From Leucogyrophana mollusca (Eukaryota; Basidiomycota; Agaricomycetes; Boletales), in NCBI GenBank assembly GCA_021014945.1, contig MU266490.1, positions 1 through 64,000 on the forward strand: a stretch of 64,000 bases of DNA. The letters run 5' to 3'. The position numbers were made by a program, and so were the translations under genes. Below are positions 23,222 through 36,343 of this stretch, piece by piece. The notes beneath the pieces were generated by a model that searched no databases, was not told the DNA's origin, and worked only from the letters and a program-made list of their open reading frames with translations. Each line of letters opens with the position of its first letter. Within the stretch, counting starts at the first letter, position 1.

Positions 23222-24995
23222 ATGAGCCGTGCATATCCCGTCCTCACATCGAGACCATTTGTTCCGCATATACGCTCAGGATGCTCAAGCTGTAATACGC
23301 CTCTAGAATTCCCCATTCCGTCTCCTTCACCCGCCCCAGCAACCCTTCTGCGCGTCCAATGCTTCAACTGCCAGACAGTATACTCTCATACATTCTATCC
23401 CACCCAGATACCTGCGGGATGGAGCCCTAACTCAGGAGGATCAGCAACTCCGACTTCAAAGGGTGGTCCTGGTGCAAGTTCAACCTCGCAGGGTGCGCGG
23501 AAAGGGCGGAAGATAGGAACGCAAGAGAAGCCTCTGGAAACTGGCTACTACGATATTTTAGGCGTGCCCATCGATGCGTCGACAGATGATATCAAGAAAT
23601 CATATCGTGCGTATTATGCTGTATGGTCTTCAGCTTGATGTCTGAGTAAGAACGGGTTGATAGGGCGTTTGGCGATCAAGCACCACCCCGACAAGAATCC
23701 CGATGACCCTAATGCGGAAGAACGTTTCAAGGAGATCGCTATCGCGTACCAAACTCTCTCGGACCCGGAGCTACGAAAGAAGTACAACGAGTTTGGGCCG
23801 AAAGAGAGTGCACCGGAGGGTGGGTTCGTCGATCCTGAGGAAGTCTTTGGGGCAATATTTGGCGGGGAGCGGTTTGCGCCGATCATTGGTCAGATCAGTC
23901 TCGCCAGAGACATGAAGACAGCCCTGCAAGAAGCTGAAGAAGGGGAGGGCGAGGAAGGGAAGGAGGTAAAGAGAGATGCAAAAGGGAAGGAGATCATAAG
24001 TGAAGAAGAGCGGGCGCGGAGAGACGAGAAGGAGCGCAAGGCCTCCGCAGAGGTATCTTCTTCAATATCCTATTTGGCGCAAACGACGACTGACCGAGTT
24101 AGAAAGCAGCAGCTCGGGCGGAACGTGTTCAGAAACTGTGAGTCTTTCATCTGGTGCGTGCTCTAGCTCGAAACCAGCTGATGTGGATGCGTAGCGTGGA
24201 CAACCTCGAGCGCAAACTCGGCATATTCACGGAGTCTGCAAGTGGTCCAGATGACCCTGACAGTGCAAAGAGTTGGCGCACGATATGTCAGCTCGAAGCC
24301 GAGTATGTCATCTGCTGAAACCATGTCACTTGATTTGACGTTTGCCCAGGGAGCTCAAGAATGAATCTTATGGCGTAGAGCTCCTGCAAGCCATCGGTTT
24401 CGTGTACGTGTCAAAAGCGAAGCACTATCTAGCCACGAACCAAACGTTGTTTGGTGTGGGTGGATGGCTGCACAATGTACAAGGCAAATACCATGTCTTC
24501 AGCGAGACGTGCGTGTCTATCCCTTCCTCCGTTGAGGATAATTTTAACCTGTACACTACAGTGTATCCACTTTGCGCTCGGCTATCGAACTCAAGAGCGT
24601 CTTTGATCAGATCCAAGCTGCTGAGAAGGCTGGCAATCTGTCTCCTGAGGAGAAGAAACGCCTGGAAGAACAGGCTGCAGAGAAAGGGCTTCAAGCTCTC
24701 TTTAAGGTGCGAATCTGTTCCTTCCCATCATCGGGATGAGGTCTGATCGGCGGTCTGCCTCTCACAGGGCACGAAACTTGAGGTTGAATCCGTGCTTCGC
24801 GAGACCTGTGATCGCGTCCTGGAAGACCCTTCGATCAACCGAAACAAAGCTCAGCTTCGTGCGATAGCTCTCCAGATCCTAGGAGAGTCCTACGTCGCTG
24901 TCAGGAAGGATCAAGAGCCTTCAATAGATGAAAGCGAGTATGTGCGGGTCGATACGAAGAGCAGTCGTGACAAGGATCGCCAGAAGCCTTACTAG
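23222..24995 (+). CDS. DnaJ protein with N-terminal zinc-ribbon-like motif and DnaJ-X domain (Caj1/Djp1 type)
   Basis: A Hsp70 co-chaperone of about 500 residues. N-terminal residues 20-55 hold two CxxC knuckles (CSSC and CFNC), then a Gly/Ser linker. The J domain begins [13 protein letters not shown]. An intron at 23607-23663 interrupts the helix before [12 protein letters not shown], which contains the HPD triad that stimulates Hsp70. The downstream part ([57 protein letters not shown]) is the DnaJ-X domain of yeast Caj1 and Djp1, linked to peroxisomal or mitochondrial protein targeting. Charged Glu/Lys-rich stretches follow the J domain. It ends [10 protein letters not shown] and is convergent with tyrosyl-tRNA synthetase, 184 bp away. 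Confidence 0.88.
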
Positions 24996-25179
24996 TCATA
25001 CTAGGCGCTGCACGTCGGCTACGATTCCCCATACCTTGGTGCCTCACGATCATGATCAGCTTGCACGACCATATATCACCCATATAATAGCGGTATACCT
25101 ACGCCCTCTTGCGCAGAACCCGCCTCGGACGGATAGATACATTCTGTTTGGTGCCTTAACGTTCGACAATATCTAGTAG

Positions 25180-26792
25180 TTATGATGTGGGTTCATTGTC
25201 GTCTTTTACATTTCCTGGCTCTGCAGGTGCGGTTTCTTCTGCAGGAACGGCTGAGTCTGTGGGTGCTTCGGCGTTGCCTTTGACATTCTTCCCTTTGCCC
25301 GGTGGTGGTGGGTGGTACACCTTCTCCTGTTGACAAAGTCATATGAACACCAACACCATACCCTACGACCACATAACCTTACCTTTTTCTTCTTCTGGAC
25401 TGGCTTCGCAGAAGGATCGGGATACGCTAGCTTCTCGACCTTTTGCCACTCCTCGCTGGCCAGGAATGCACTCCGTATGGGCTCTAGGAGACTGATGATA
25501 GCACCCTCCACAGACACCTTCAAATCACTCGGATGAACTTTTTTCTCGGCGAAATCATCCTCGAGTTCCTGGTAAGTTTTGTAATGGCTCGACGATCCCC
25601 ACTTCGGGTTGCGTTTGATGGTAAACACGGTTCCCTCCGGCGCATCATCGTCTGCAAACGGCTTCTGGCTCCTCGTCGTCTCCGATACTATGCCTTCAGA
25701 CTCGTCCGCGACCGTCTCTCCCCGAGCTCGCTCTAGGCGAAGTTCGCTGATGGGGATCAACACGGCTTTGACGAAAGCAAGGAGCCCATTCTCGGTGATA
25801 TTCCCCTCCTCGCAGAATGCAAACTTGATTTTCTTGCGCACGACCTCTGGGGGATCGAGGAAGTCGATCTTCGAATTTGGGTCAGAAGAAGACATCTTTC
25901 CACCCGCCAGGCCCGGAACCATGGGATTCATCAAGTGCGCACGCTTAGCGTACCCGAGCCGAGGGAGGTGAAGTTCGGCAAAGGTAAAAATTTTGCGCTA
26001 GGAAGAGTTAGTTAGACAGCTACTGAGGCAAGCAATCGCGGACGAAAGCTACCTGATCAACCCCTCCAAACTGGAAATCGACGCCGAGGTACTGCTCGTC
26101 GAGGGCTTGTAACCCGGGGTAAAGCAGTCCGCTAAGCAGGGGGCTCTCAATCTGTTTGACTACCTCGGCGCCAGCCTTCTTCGCGTCATGCTCTGTCACT
26201 GACGCGCAGAGTCGGTAGTTGTCCAGATTGTATTCTCGAGAGAGCTGGTAGTCAGATCCTTGGACGAAGATCAGCTTCGAAATCGGTATTCCCAAGGATA
26301 TGAAGACGGTTCGTAGGACGAATTCGTAGTATTTTGCCCGGTGTGCGACCAGATCAAATGGTGCTTTCATGTTGTCCAGAAATGCATGTACATCTGCATG
26401 GCGAGGCTGACAGGTTGGTCCGAATGTGACGGATCGGATTGATCAGAGGCACGTACCGGCGAGGAGGATTTTGACCTCAACTCCTGCCCGCAAAAAATCC
26501 GCGATCTTTGTGAGAGGAACAAAATATCCGATATGTGCTGTGAGTTGTGAGTTAATGGATATCGCGAATACCGACGGCCTGTTCGCTCACGTCTTCCAGT
26601 TGGCGCGGTGCCTACAAGATGAGTTCTAGATTAGCTAGAATAAATTGCTATAGATCGTAGTATACTTGCCCCAGTAGGCTTTCGGACGCCTCCCTTCGGT
26701 AAGAATGGCTTTGATCGAGTCTCCACCGAGTACCTCTTGGAGATTGCGGGTTATGAGTGTGTACTTCTGTTCGACATCAGCTGGTGATGCCA
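25180..26792 (-). CDS. TYS1: cytosolic tyrosyl-tRNA synthetase
   Basis: A class I aminoacyl-tRNA synthetase charging tRNA-Tyr. It starts at ATG 26792 with [11 protein letters not shown]. The HIGH-type signature lies in [15 protein letters not shown] across the exons at about 26440-26610, followed by [14 protein letters not shown]. Tyrosine/tRNA-pocket segments include [14 protein letters not shown] and the QFGGVDQRK region. The KMSSS loop is in [14 protein letters not shown] (about 25895). The C-terminal domain contains [19 protein letters not shown]. The last exon (from about 25328) is a short Lys-rich/acidic tail beginning [13 protein letters not shown] and ending with TAA at 25180. All major family blocks are present, so it should be the functional cytosolic enzyme. 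Confidence 0.93.
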
Positions 26793-27159
26793 TTGTCGTG
26801 GTGGGGTAAGGTAAGGGTATTATAGATTCAAGCCTAATCAAAGGCGCATAAGTAGCTCTGCCAGCGCCAGTGCCAGTAATGAGTCAGATAACTCGCAGTC
26901 ACAAAGCTCGGACAGTCAGCCACGCGTTGTTATATTTGTAACTCGTGCCAAGTTAGCAATATTGATAGTATAGTACTGGTACGGTAGGCTGTACATGGGA
27001 TCAATACGCGAGCGTACAGTACATGGTGCAAACCAGTACGATACATCAAACGTCCAGTGTAAAATAGAGAAAAAAAAAATGCAATCCCAGTTGTCGCCCT
27101 CGAGTCCAAGTCTACGTGTACATTGAAAACAGGCATTGGTCAACTCTGTAGAAGTCCAT
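26793..27159. other. intergenic region with GTAC-rich stretch
   Basis: A 367-bp gap upstream of TYS1. 26970-27045 is dense in GTAC-containing words (for example GTACTGGTAC and GTACAGTACATGG). No gene seen. Confidence 0.45.
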
Positions 27160-30100
27160 CTAGTCAGCAAGCCTGAGTTTTGCGATTACAGCTTCGTTCT
27201 GAGCTTCATAAAGGTTACAAGCTTCTACCAAGGCAGTTGCTTGCACCGGCTCCCCAATTATTCGCACTGTACGATAGGTCCAATCGGTTAGTACACTTCG
27301 GGCAACTAGGTTCTCGTGGCACACTTACATTGTGTGTACGTGTAAAGGTGAATGTGTGAATTCACCAATTGCCGTTGTACCTCCATATTCAAATCATGTA
27401 TGCCCCAGTAGTGGGAAAGGTCGAGTAGAGCAACAAGGTCGTCCGAACTTTCGAGTTCGGGAATTCCACCTTGGTAAACATATTCTGTTGGTAGCGATCA
27501 GGCGGCATCGACAGTGATGAAACTTAAGCGCTTACCTAGACATAATTGTAGACAGGATGACGAAGTGTCGACATCAACGTGGATGGGCTTGTCGACGCCA
27601 GCAGTCTGATTCTCGCGGAAAGATCCACAGAAGAGGGCGCGGAAATGCTCGCTGACAGTTGCCATGAAGACACGGTGAGCTCCAAACGTCTGGCCGTCAG
27701 ATGATTCAAACAACACGTCTGTTAAATGACCCCGGGTCCTCATGGAGTCCAGCGTCGACCGAAGAGATGTCAACTGATCCTCGGCGGGAGTGAGTTGCTG
27801 CGGTGGGCAGTAATCAGGATATTTGAGTTCTTCAACTCCCGCAGCGACCAAGAGGTTCTTGAAGCGCGCCAGGAATGTGCGCACCCCAAATTGAGAGTGG
27901 TCGTCTGAGTCTGGACCATTGAAAAATAGCTGCTTCGCGCTATGCCAGACCCAAACGTCGTCTGGGTCGTGGACGTTGAGAAACAGGGTTTCATCCTGAT
28001 ACTGTTGGAGATGGATTGTGACGTCCTCGTGACGATCTGCAAGCCAAGTATATGTTTCAACGATGTCGGACAGTACATGATTATTCCTTGGATGATCGCC
28101 GGCAACGGAGGTCAGCGCACGGAGGTGCTCGACCTGGCGAAACACCATTTCAGTACCGAAAACGCAGCCCACAAGACGGAAAATGACGCACAACTTCATC
28201 TGTAGACGGCACTCCAAAACCAGGATCAGCAATCAACATACGTGCGTCTGCCGGGAAATCCGGGACGGCCCGCTGCGTCCACGCAACCCCTTCAAGCTCG
28301 GGTCGAAGAGACTCGAGTGCTGTAACCAGTTTGCCGAAGGGTCGTTCGTATCGCGAAGTATCAAACGTGACGGATCCTCTACGAACAAGCCTCCGCGGGA
28401 TCCAACGAAATGCATCAAGCTTTCGCCAAAGCGAACTTCGACCGCCTAAAGCAATAGCCATTTCCTGGCAGTAGTAACTGACCAAGGGCCTGACGCGCTG
28501 GACGCCGACGTCTGTCTCCCGACAATCATTATCAATGGCCGATACGGCCGTCTTGAATGTCTTGAAGTCTACGTTGACGTGAAGACCACTGGAGGCGAGC
28601 CGGTGCTCCAAGCTATTAAAACTTTGATGAACAAATCGCCAGGGTTGGGTTTCGAAGGCCGCAAGGAAAATGGGAGAAGAACGCGCATATAGTTCACTGG
28701 GAGGTACAAGGACAAAGTCGCTGTTGGGAACTAAAAGGGAAGGATTGACACGGATGCTGCTCAACATGGCACGTAACAGCTTCTTGTAAACGCTTGCATC
28801 GCTCGGCAATATCGTGGTGTTGTGCGAGAGTCTCAGCTGAGCGCAGAGGTGGCCCATCGTCCATGGCGCTACACTTAACCTCACGAGGTCCGTTTTGTGC
28901 TCTGATAGTAGCGGGCGCAGCTGTGGGCTGACAAAACGCGATACGACATCGTAGGCGACTCCAGCAGGCAAGAGCACAACTTCTGTTGCGGCAAGATATG
29001 CTATGCCTGGAGCTCCCGCAGGCCAGATTGGCAAGCGCCTGAGTAGATCCACCAGATCCTCGGCCCCCATGCTTGAGATGGCCTGGCGAGCTCGTTGCGC
29101 AAAGGAATCCCATTCAGCTCGGCTAAGCTGAGAAAACAATTGTCTGATATCTCCGGGAATTCCACCGACCGCTTTGAGGACGACTCTGTCGGTGCAATAG
29201 GGAAATTTGGCAACAAGATAGTTGTGGAGGGGAGGCGGGCAGTCATTAACGTTCACCGTGAGGATCCCGATTGTATGGAGAAGGGATGGCCTCCATCCTG
29301 AATCGAGTCCTTGCGTAACGAGTACGCGCGAATCATCGCAGTGCGCAAGTGACACACAAGTTCCTGCCTGGTTTGTTGGGATCAAAGGGAAAAGGGACAA
29401 GTCCGAGAATGTTAGAGCCAAGGCGCTGAATTCCGTCCAGAGTGACCCGGTAAATGCCTGTTGCCGTTCGTCCACATTGATTTGAACAAACGCCTCCTGG
29501 ATTTGTCGTCCGATCAAGGCTTTTATATGGGATCCGGCTCCCGGCAAGTTTGTGACCTTGAACACCCCAGATTTCACCAGGGCCGAAGACTCGAACGTTG
29601 GGTGCACTAGTATGTCCAAGGGACATATGTTCTGATTGGGATCGACGGGGATCCATGCATAGTATCTGGGTCCTAGGAGATCCCCAGACGAACCCAGCTT
29701 GACAAGGTCGCCATTGGCTAAAGGCAACAATTCTGTGTCAAGAAGAAGCCTCGGATCTTCAACCAAGAGATAGTCTACGACTCCCTGAATGTCGGCAAGA
29801 CCTAGGTGATGCTGGTTGTAACCGGCGGCCACCAGCGCTGAGTTCTGCAACAGGAGGCCTCGCATACAGGTGTGGTCGAAAGCTTTAATTGCTCGGCCGC
29901 AGCTGCGGCGAAAATAAGAGGGTAAGGTCGAGCCGATGACATTATCAGGATGCAGATGACCCAGTACTTTGAGCACTGCAGACGGCCCAATCGGCGACAT
30001 CAGAGCATTGGCTGGCGTGATTGTCGTCGAGTTCAAGGTCAGGCAAACTTTGCGCTTTGTTTGAACTAAGTGGTCTTCGTAGAACGAGTTCACCAACGAC

Positions 30101-33100
30101 TTGGGAACAAAGCTCTGCGAAGAGCGCCCGGGATTTCCTGGCCACCATTTCCACCAGTTCTTCACCGAGTTTTGCTTCAGTAGTACTTCCAGAAGAAGTA
30201 GGTAGACGGGAGGGATCAGATCCTGCAAGAGCCAATTATTATACTGAGACTCGGCATTCAGCTGACCGTCGTCATCAAAGCGAATCGAGCGCCGATCCTC
30301 AGCAAGAATGAACGATCCGTTAATATGCACTGACAGTGCAGTGAAGATTGGGAGCGGCAGAGTTGAGAAAAGCCTTCCGCCTTGAATATCCGAGCCAATA
30401 CTGGCCGCTACTCCCACTTTGATAGGATCCCGCAGCCGGTGCTTGTCGACAAGAGCGCAAAATTGGGGAGGTAGTTTACGTCGAGGGAGGTGGTAGGACG
30501 CGATATGCCACTTAGCTTGCACGACATTCGCCATGCGATTGTTAACCATGCTTGAAACTGACTCGGAAATAATCTGGTGCAAATAGCGACCTTCTTGAAA
30601 AGGTTTCTCGCGGCAGCAGTCTACAGACCAGCATTCATCGCGAGTGCCATCTGAGGCTCGATGGGAAGTCGTGATACGAGTGACACCTGTGAACAGGAAG
30701 TGTAGAGGCGCCTGCTTCTTGAAGTCTCCCAAGACTATTTCCAAGACCTGGTCGGCATTGAAAGCAGTCTTTGACATGAGGCTTCGCCGAGCGTAAGCTG
30801 GGCTCCTCAGTGGGAGCCAAAAGATAGTCTAGAAGCAGGATATAAACCATGTTTCACGACGCGAGGAGTAAGACCTTACGCCGTTGAAAAAATCGTCACG
30901 GATGCAGAACCCGAACAGGGAGTCCAAACATTTGACATCGTCGGCAAAACGGCTAAGGCGAACATGAATCACTGGTAGAGACAAAGGAAGCATCACAGAC
31001 CTCTTCATTATGGCTAGGGGGAGTTTGAGGGTGCTTCGGCCCTGAGGAAGGCGCGTCTTTGAAGGATCTAAGAACATGACTTGATCCCCCGACAAGATCA
31101 TAAGCACCTAGCGCGTCATTAGAAGGGGAGAAAAGGGCAGGGATCCAACAAAACCAACCTCGGAAATATGATAAGCAGAAAGTGCCCCAAGTCCAAACTG
31201 ACCGATAGTGTCACGTCGACCTTCTTTACCGCCGGTTCCAGGATGCCTTATTCCCGCGAAGTCTTTTTCCGTGAACACGGCATCGTTCCAAATGAGCAGG
31301 GAAGGCTCTGCGTGTAATAAAGCCATAGCTGGGGACACCACGTGGGAGGCATCGAATAATTGCTCGTTCACGAGAACTCCGAACTTCTTTGCACCTGCAT
31401 CAACCGCGTTCGCAAAAAACTCGCCAAATATTTGTTCAACACCATATTGGTTAAGAACGTTCTTGATCCTTGTTGTCAGTAGTTCGCCCATTTCACCGTC
31501 GTCGTCATCATCCAAGAAATCTAGGTCGGAGATGGCTAGCGACCGCAAGCCCAACCGTTTCCCTAAGTCGTGGCCGATATGGGCATGGCAAATGAACATG
31601 TTGTCTGGCAATGAAACCATCGAAGCTCGATCGCCCAGGTCATTGAAGTACACTTGAACCCAGGGACGTAGGCGGCAGCTAGTGTCGGGGACAAACATTC
31701 GGTGGAAATTACCCTTCAATTCTTCGGCGTCCAAGTTTTCCAAAAGGGATAAGATGTCAATAATGGGATGAACCGTTCCTGGTGAACTGGCCATTTTCGC
31801 GAGATCGTCGATGATAGTGTCAAAGGAAGGTCTGACAGCAGACTAATCAGTGACATGTCGACGAAGACGGAGAAATGCCAACTTTTCGTTGCAACCCATC
31901 AACTGCAAAAATGTTCTCGCAGACTGGTTATCATTCAAAAAAGGAGGAATGATGGAGAACCCTGATGGCAGGCTGGATTGGCACGAGAATACAGCATGAG
32001 AAGTTGGGACACAATGATTGGCGGATATGGGGATCCATTGTTGGCCAAGCGTCAACTGCCGGAACTCTTCCATTTCCAACGGATCTTCCAAAAGATGGTC
32101 CAGTGCCTTGATAATTACCGGAAGTTTATGAAACAGGGCGAGAGGAGACCGAAGGACTGCTGCGAACTGCTGTTTGAGAAGGTTGGTCTTCATTGGGCCA
32201 TCCCATCCGAGAAACGCTACAAGTGACCTGGTTAACACTGGCGCATCGACATCAAGCGTGGGTAAGATTTCGTCGAAAAGTTCAATGTCATGAGCGGAGG
32301 GATGATGACATTCAGTCGCCCGAACAAGGCCATCTCGGGTGGGCAGCCAACAAGCGTTTGTATCCAAAGCTGTAAGCTGAGAGCAATCAAAGTTTGCCTC
32401 GATCATAACTTTAAGCAGGTGGCGAGCGAGCGAGAGGGCCCCTGCAACGTCGGTACCTTGGTCCATAAGGAATGCTATTCGATTTTGAACAATGTCAAGA
32501 GACGCATGACACTTGAGTAGCCCCAGCATCCTCAAATCATTGACTATCGTCGCATCAGCTGGCAGAGAAATATCAGGAAGTCCAAAATCGCTGTGTATCC
32601 CATCCATGGTAGGAAAAAGAGTCGCGACGGTGCTTCGCGGATCAACTACGGCGGAAGGTGCGCGGGGCAAAGCACTCTCGGCAGCGACAAACGGTATGTC
32701 GGCCAACCGGGTGTAAAAACCTATTGGGAATTCTTCGCGTCGTGACAGCAGGCAGTCGAGAAAGGCGCACTGAAACTCCTTGGGCTGCTCACGGAAATGA
32801 TCCAATGCGAGTCCGATAACATTGGTGATCCCAAGTTGCTGAGCGCTATCTTCCCCACGTAGATAGGGTAGGAGAGACGGACACCGGTTGATGAACGTCA
32901 CGTCCGCGATGTCAGGGAGTAGAGTAATGTCTGTGACACTCTCGACTCTCATATATTCCGCAATACCGCACAGCACCTCATGTATGCCCACACTGTTCCC
33001 CGATCCAGTGTGGGGCCGGAGCACTGGGTAGATCGGAAGGGTCCGGAGTGTATGACGCTGAGTGTCACTCAGACGCCCTACATGACGACAGGAGCTAGCT

Positions 33101-35721
33101 AGACATGCGGAAAGATGGACGCGAAGTTGAACCGCCAACGTGTCGTCAAACTTGTGTGGGACTGTTGCACAATCTAGTACATCGTGCGCGATGTCGTAGC
33201 TTTTTAGGACGTTAAGCTTGCGTAGGATCTGATATGCAGCAGCCGGGAATGCGGGGGATACAAAGGAGAGTCCAATTTGACGAAGATTCATCTGGGTGAC
33301 AGGATCGATGGAAGTGCCGTCGAACACAGCGTGGTCGCAAGATTTGATGATGTCGCCCAAAGTGGGGATCAAGTTGAACTTGTGGGTGAATGAAAGTAGC
33401 TCATCTCGCAACGGCCACTCCACCAGCCATGTCCAAAACTTCACCAACCATTCAGTGACGTGATTACCCACATTCGTACTCCAGTGACCTTCAAGGCAAA
33501 CACCGAAATCATGGAAGGCAGCGCGGAGGTATCCGAGCACTCGCTCGCACGAAAGTGTTGCAACATTGAGGGAGGCGGGGCCCAAAGTCTCGATAAGGTC
33601 GGCAGCCGGGCGCGGTAAACCAGGTAAATTCAGTGCACCCTGATCATACTGGGCGAAGACGTGGACATCTTCCCTTCGGAAAAGGGTGTGCAGTTCAGTA
33701 CTCGTGGCACTTGTCGAGCAGAGAAAAGTTGCGGAGTCACCAGCTACCAGTGGAGCCAGCGGGAGGCCTGTCACATTGACAAGGTCTCCAGTTGATAGAA
33801 GATAAAGGCAGATCTTGTCCTTGTCAGTCGGACTGACGGAAGAGAGCTTTTGTATATCTCTCTGCAAAACAAACGTCAGAATCGAGGAGGAATAGCCTGT
33901 GGGAGAACAAATTTACCAAGAGGGCCCCATGGGCTGACTTGGGCGTCAGTTCGACGTAATCAATTTCTGCTTTTGCGAGTAACGCAACAATATATGGCGG
34001 CGGCTGGGTGATTGGAACCCCTGCCAGTGTAAGTGCAGTGTGAGGAGTTTCGCTTGGTGATGACAATGTCACCAACACCGAGGCCAGATCAGCATGAGAA
34101 GATCGTCCTCCATCATCTGCGTCGAGGGGTGCTCGCAGGACAGGCCACACCTTTGCATGACTAGAGACTACCGCACGTACAACGTTCAAAGGAACCGATT
34201 TCCAGTACGTGGCGTCTCCTTTTAGCATCGGAGGTTGTTCAGGCGGCCACATATCAAAGACGGCAGGAACGTTGTCTTTCTCGATCAAGACCGACAGCAG
34301 CGATGACCACGCGGTCGATATGTACGATTCAAAAAGCAGCCGATTCCATTCTATTAGGACTCTGAGAATGGAAATCATGCAATTAGCCCATGGAAGCCCG
34401 ATAGCGAAGAACTGCGTACCTATCGGCTGATTCTCGCGCTAAGCCACTTTCTTCGGAATTGCAAAGATGCTGGCGAGCCGGTGTGAGGGCAAACACGGCA
34501 TTTATATGGCACGGAAAGCCGGTGAAAAGGGGGAGTGGGAGGAATGTGAACAGCCGTCCCTCAGTAATCGACGAACGGCTTGAAAGTGGCATCGCAAGGG
34601 CGATATCGTTATTATCCGCTGACAGTTTCTGTTCTTGTAGGGTAGATCCAACATCGAAGCCCGTGAAGTCCATAAGCTTTGCGTTCGACTCCGCCGAGGT
34701 AAAATATAAGTGGATCGTTCGCCATATCTGCTCTCTGTAACACGTGCCCAACGTGGTGGCCTGGATCGTGCAACGGGACGCCGATACCGTGCTGTTGTCA
34801 TGACATGTGTCCCAATCATCAGCTTGTCTTTCAATCTCAGCCTTAGCCAACTGAGTAGACCCTTCTTCGTCCACCTCGTAAATCTCGATAGAGGTTATAT
34901 GGCGCAGGAACAACAGTTCCACCGCCAGCTCATCTTGAATGAAATCTTGCAAAAGTATGCGTATTTCGTGCGCCTGGACTGCTCTCTGGCTGATTCTGCT
35001 GTCTGAGTTTGTTCGAAGGGGTAAGCGAATCACAGTGCCGTTGTAGGCATGCGATTGACTGCTTCGCGGGAGGAACCAGTCGAAACCAGCCAATTGATCA
35101 CTGTATTGCTCAGGATGGGTCACGAAGTCAACTTTCATCCCTCCGGAGGAAGTGAACTGGTGCGCCGGGTCAAAGACCGCAAGGGACCGCCCGGAAAGAA
35201 TTTGAGGGTGATCAGTTACCTGTTCAAAAAATCAATAAAGGCCTAGTGGATATCAACAGGACCAACGCAACACACATGGTAGCAGGCACGAAACCCCATG
35301 CCATATTTGCCGGCTTTCCTTCAAGTGGCTCGAGTCAGGAATGACAGAAGATAAGATACGAAGAAGACTCACGTGGGATCAGCCCCTTTAGATGACCGGT
35401 AAATCGACTGCAGAGCTCCCCAGTCCGAAGACGAAAACAGGGCATCATTCCCTAAAAGCAACGAAGGACCTTGTTTATCCGCAAGGTGTTCGTGGAGCAA
35501 GTTGGTTGTGGCATGTTGGCGACGGTCAAGGACAAATATCTGGGTAGGAATGTGGGCCTTAGCAAGAACGAATGTGAGCGGAAGGGCGGAAATACCTGTT
35601 TTGTTGCGCCAGCGTCATTGCTATTTTGCAAGATCTCTCTGAAGAGACCGATGCCGAATGGATAACTTTTTAGGACTGATGCAATAGCGGCAGTAGGGTC
35701 GACGTGCTCTCCAAACGACAT
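27160..35721 (-). CDS. giant sacsin/Nov-type double-ATPase protein with C-terminal BTB domain, copy A
   Basis: About 2,700 residues in many exons, start MSFGEHVDPTAA. Module 1 is a GHKL/Hsp90-type ATPase. Its N-box is REILQNSNDAGATKQ (E29, N33, D36), the ND motif lies in LLLGNDALF, and the glycine loop is GKYGMGFRACYH, followed by ILSGRSLAVFDP. Module 2 (about 31800-30830) repeats the plan: GEFFANAVDAGAKKF, LLIWNDAVF, IGQFGLGALSAYH, LSGDQVMFLDP. Long sacsin-repeat-like linkers (LPLPIFTALSVHING, FILAEDRRSIRFD) follow each module. A BTB/POZ domain ends the protein (LTDVLFESSDGQTFGAHRVFMATVSEHF, about 27720-27620), and the last exons finish at TAG 27160. Sacsin-type proteins act in protein quality control; the BTB suggests Cullin-3 recruitment (inference). 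The join GCNEK/PSFD uses a GTTGGC donor (about 31892). Confidence 0.86.
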
Positions 35722-36247
35722 CGTTGAAGGATTGCAAGGTGTTGAGAGGGGCTAGTGCCCTCACCGATGCGTTGCCACTGGCCCGCTGTTTCCCGCTGTT
35801 ATACCCGCACCTTGAAAGGTACAACCCGCGCGCAAGACTTACATCTCCAAATTCTGTAAAGTACATATAAATGCATATGCGTCAGACACTGTGGTACCCA
35901 CCTGAAGGAATAGCTATACTTAGTCTAGTCATGATTCTGCCACCGACGCGATGGTTGGTTTGTTGACCGCAGCACCGATGGATACATAATATCCGAAGGA
36001 TTATCATAAAACTTCTTAGCTAACATGCTCCCTTTGGTGGTATAATGAGTCATTGAATGATACGCGAAACCTGCGAAGACTTGCATCAGCGATGGAGCTA
36101 GTGACCGAGTCGACCTTCAACGTTCAACTTTCAAGTCAGTTGGACTTCAAGCTGAAGTTGTGATGTGAAGTTCAGGCAAGTCACGTGTCGGACACCCGAT
36201 TCAGAGGCTTGGACGCATTTAGCAACGGCACGTGTCCTTCTTGATAC
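35722..36247. other. region between copy A and the transposon
   Basis: Contains the promoter side of copy A. Near 36118-36160 there are several overlapping short inverted words (for example ACTTCAAGCTGAAGT). No gene recognised. Confidence 0.45.
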
Positions 36248-36280
36248 AAGGCCCCCTGAAGCTCCCCCATATGTCTGTCC
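36248..36280 (+). repeat. left terminal inverted repeat
   Basis: 33 bp beginning AAGGCCCCCTGAAG. It is the exact reverse complement of 37407-37439. Confidence 0.95.
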
Positions 36281-36288
36281 GGAAAATA

Positions 36289-36343
36289 GCGGATTTGAGG
36301 CCGAAAAAACCCAAAATCCCTGTCCGAAAATTGCGGATTTGAG
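36289..36343 (+). repeat. left subterminal repeats GCGGATTTGAG
   Basis: Two direct copies of GCGGATTTGAG at 36289-36299 and 36333-36343, just inside the left end. They are candidate transposase-binding sites. Confidence 0.8.

Noticed and set aside
31840..31900. Apparent stop ending one exon frame in giant copy A
   Set aside because: A 52-bp intron restores frame to PSFDTIIDDLA, matching the same junction in copy B.
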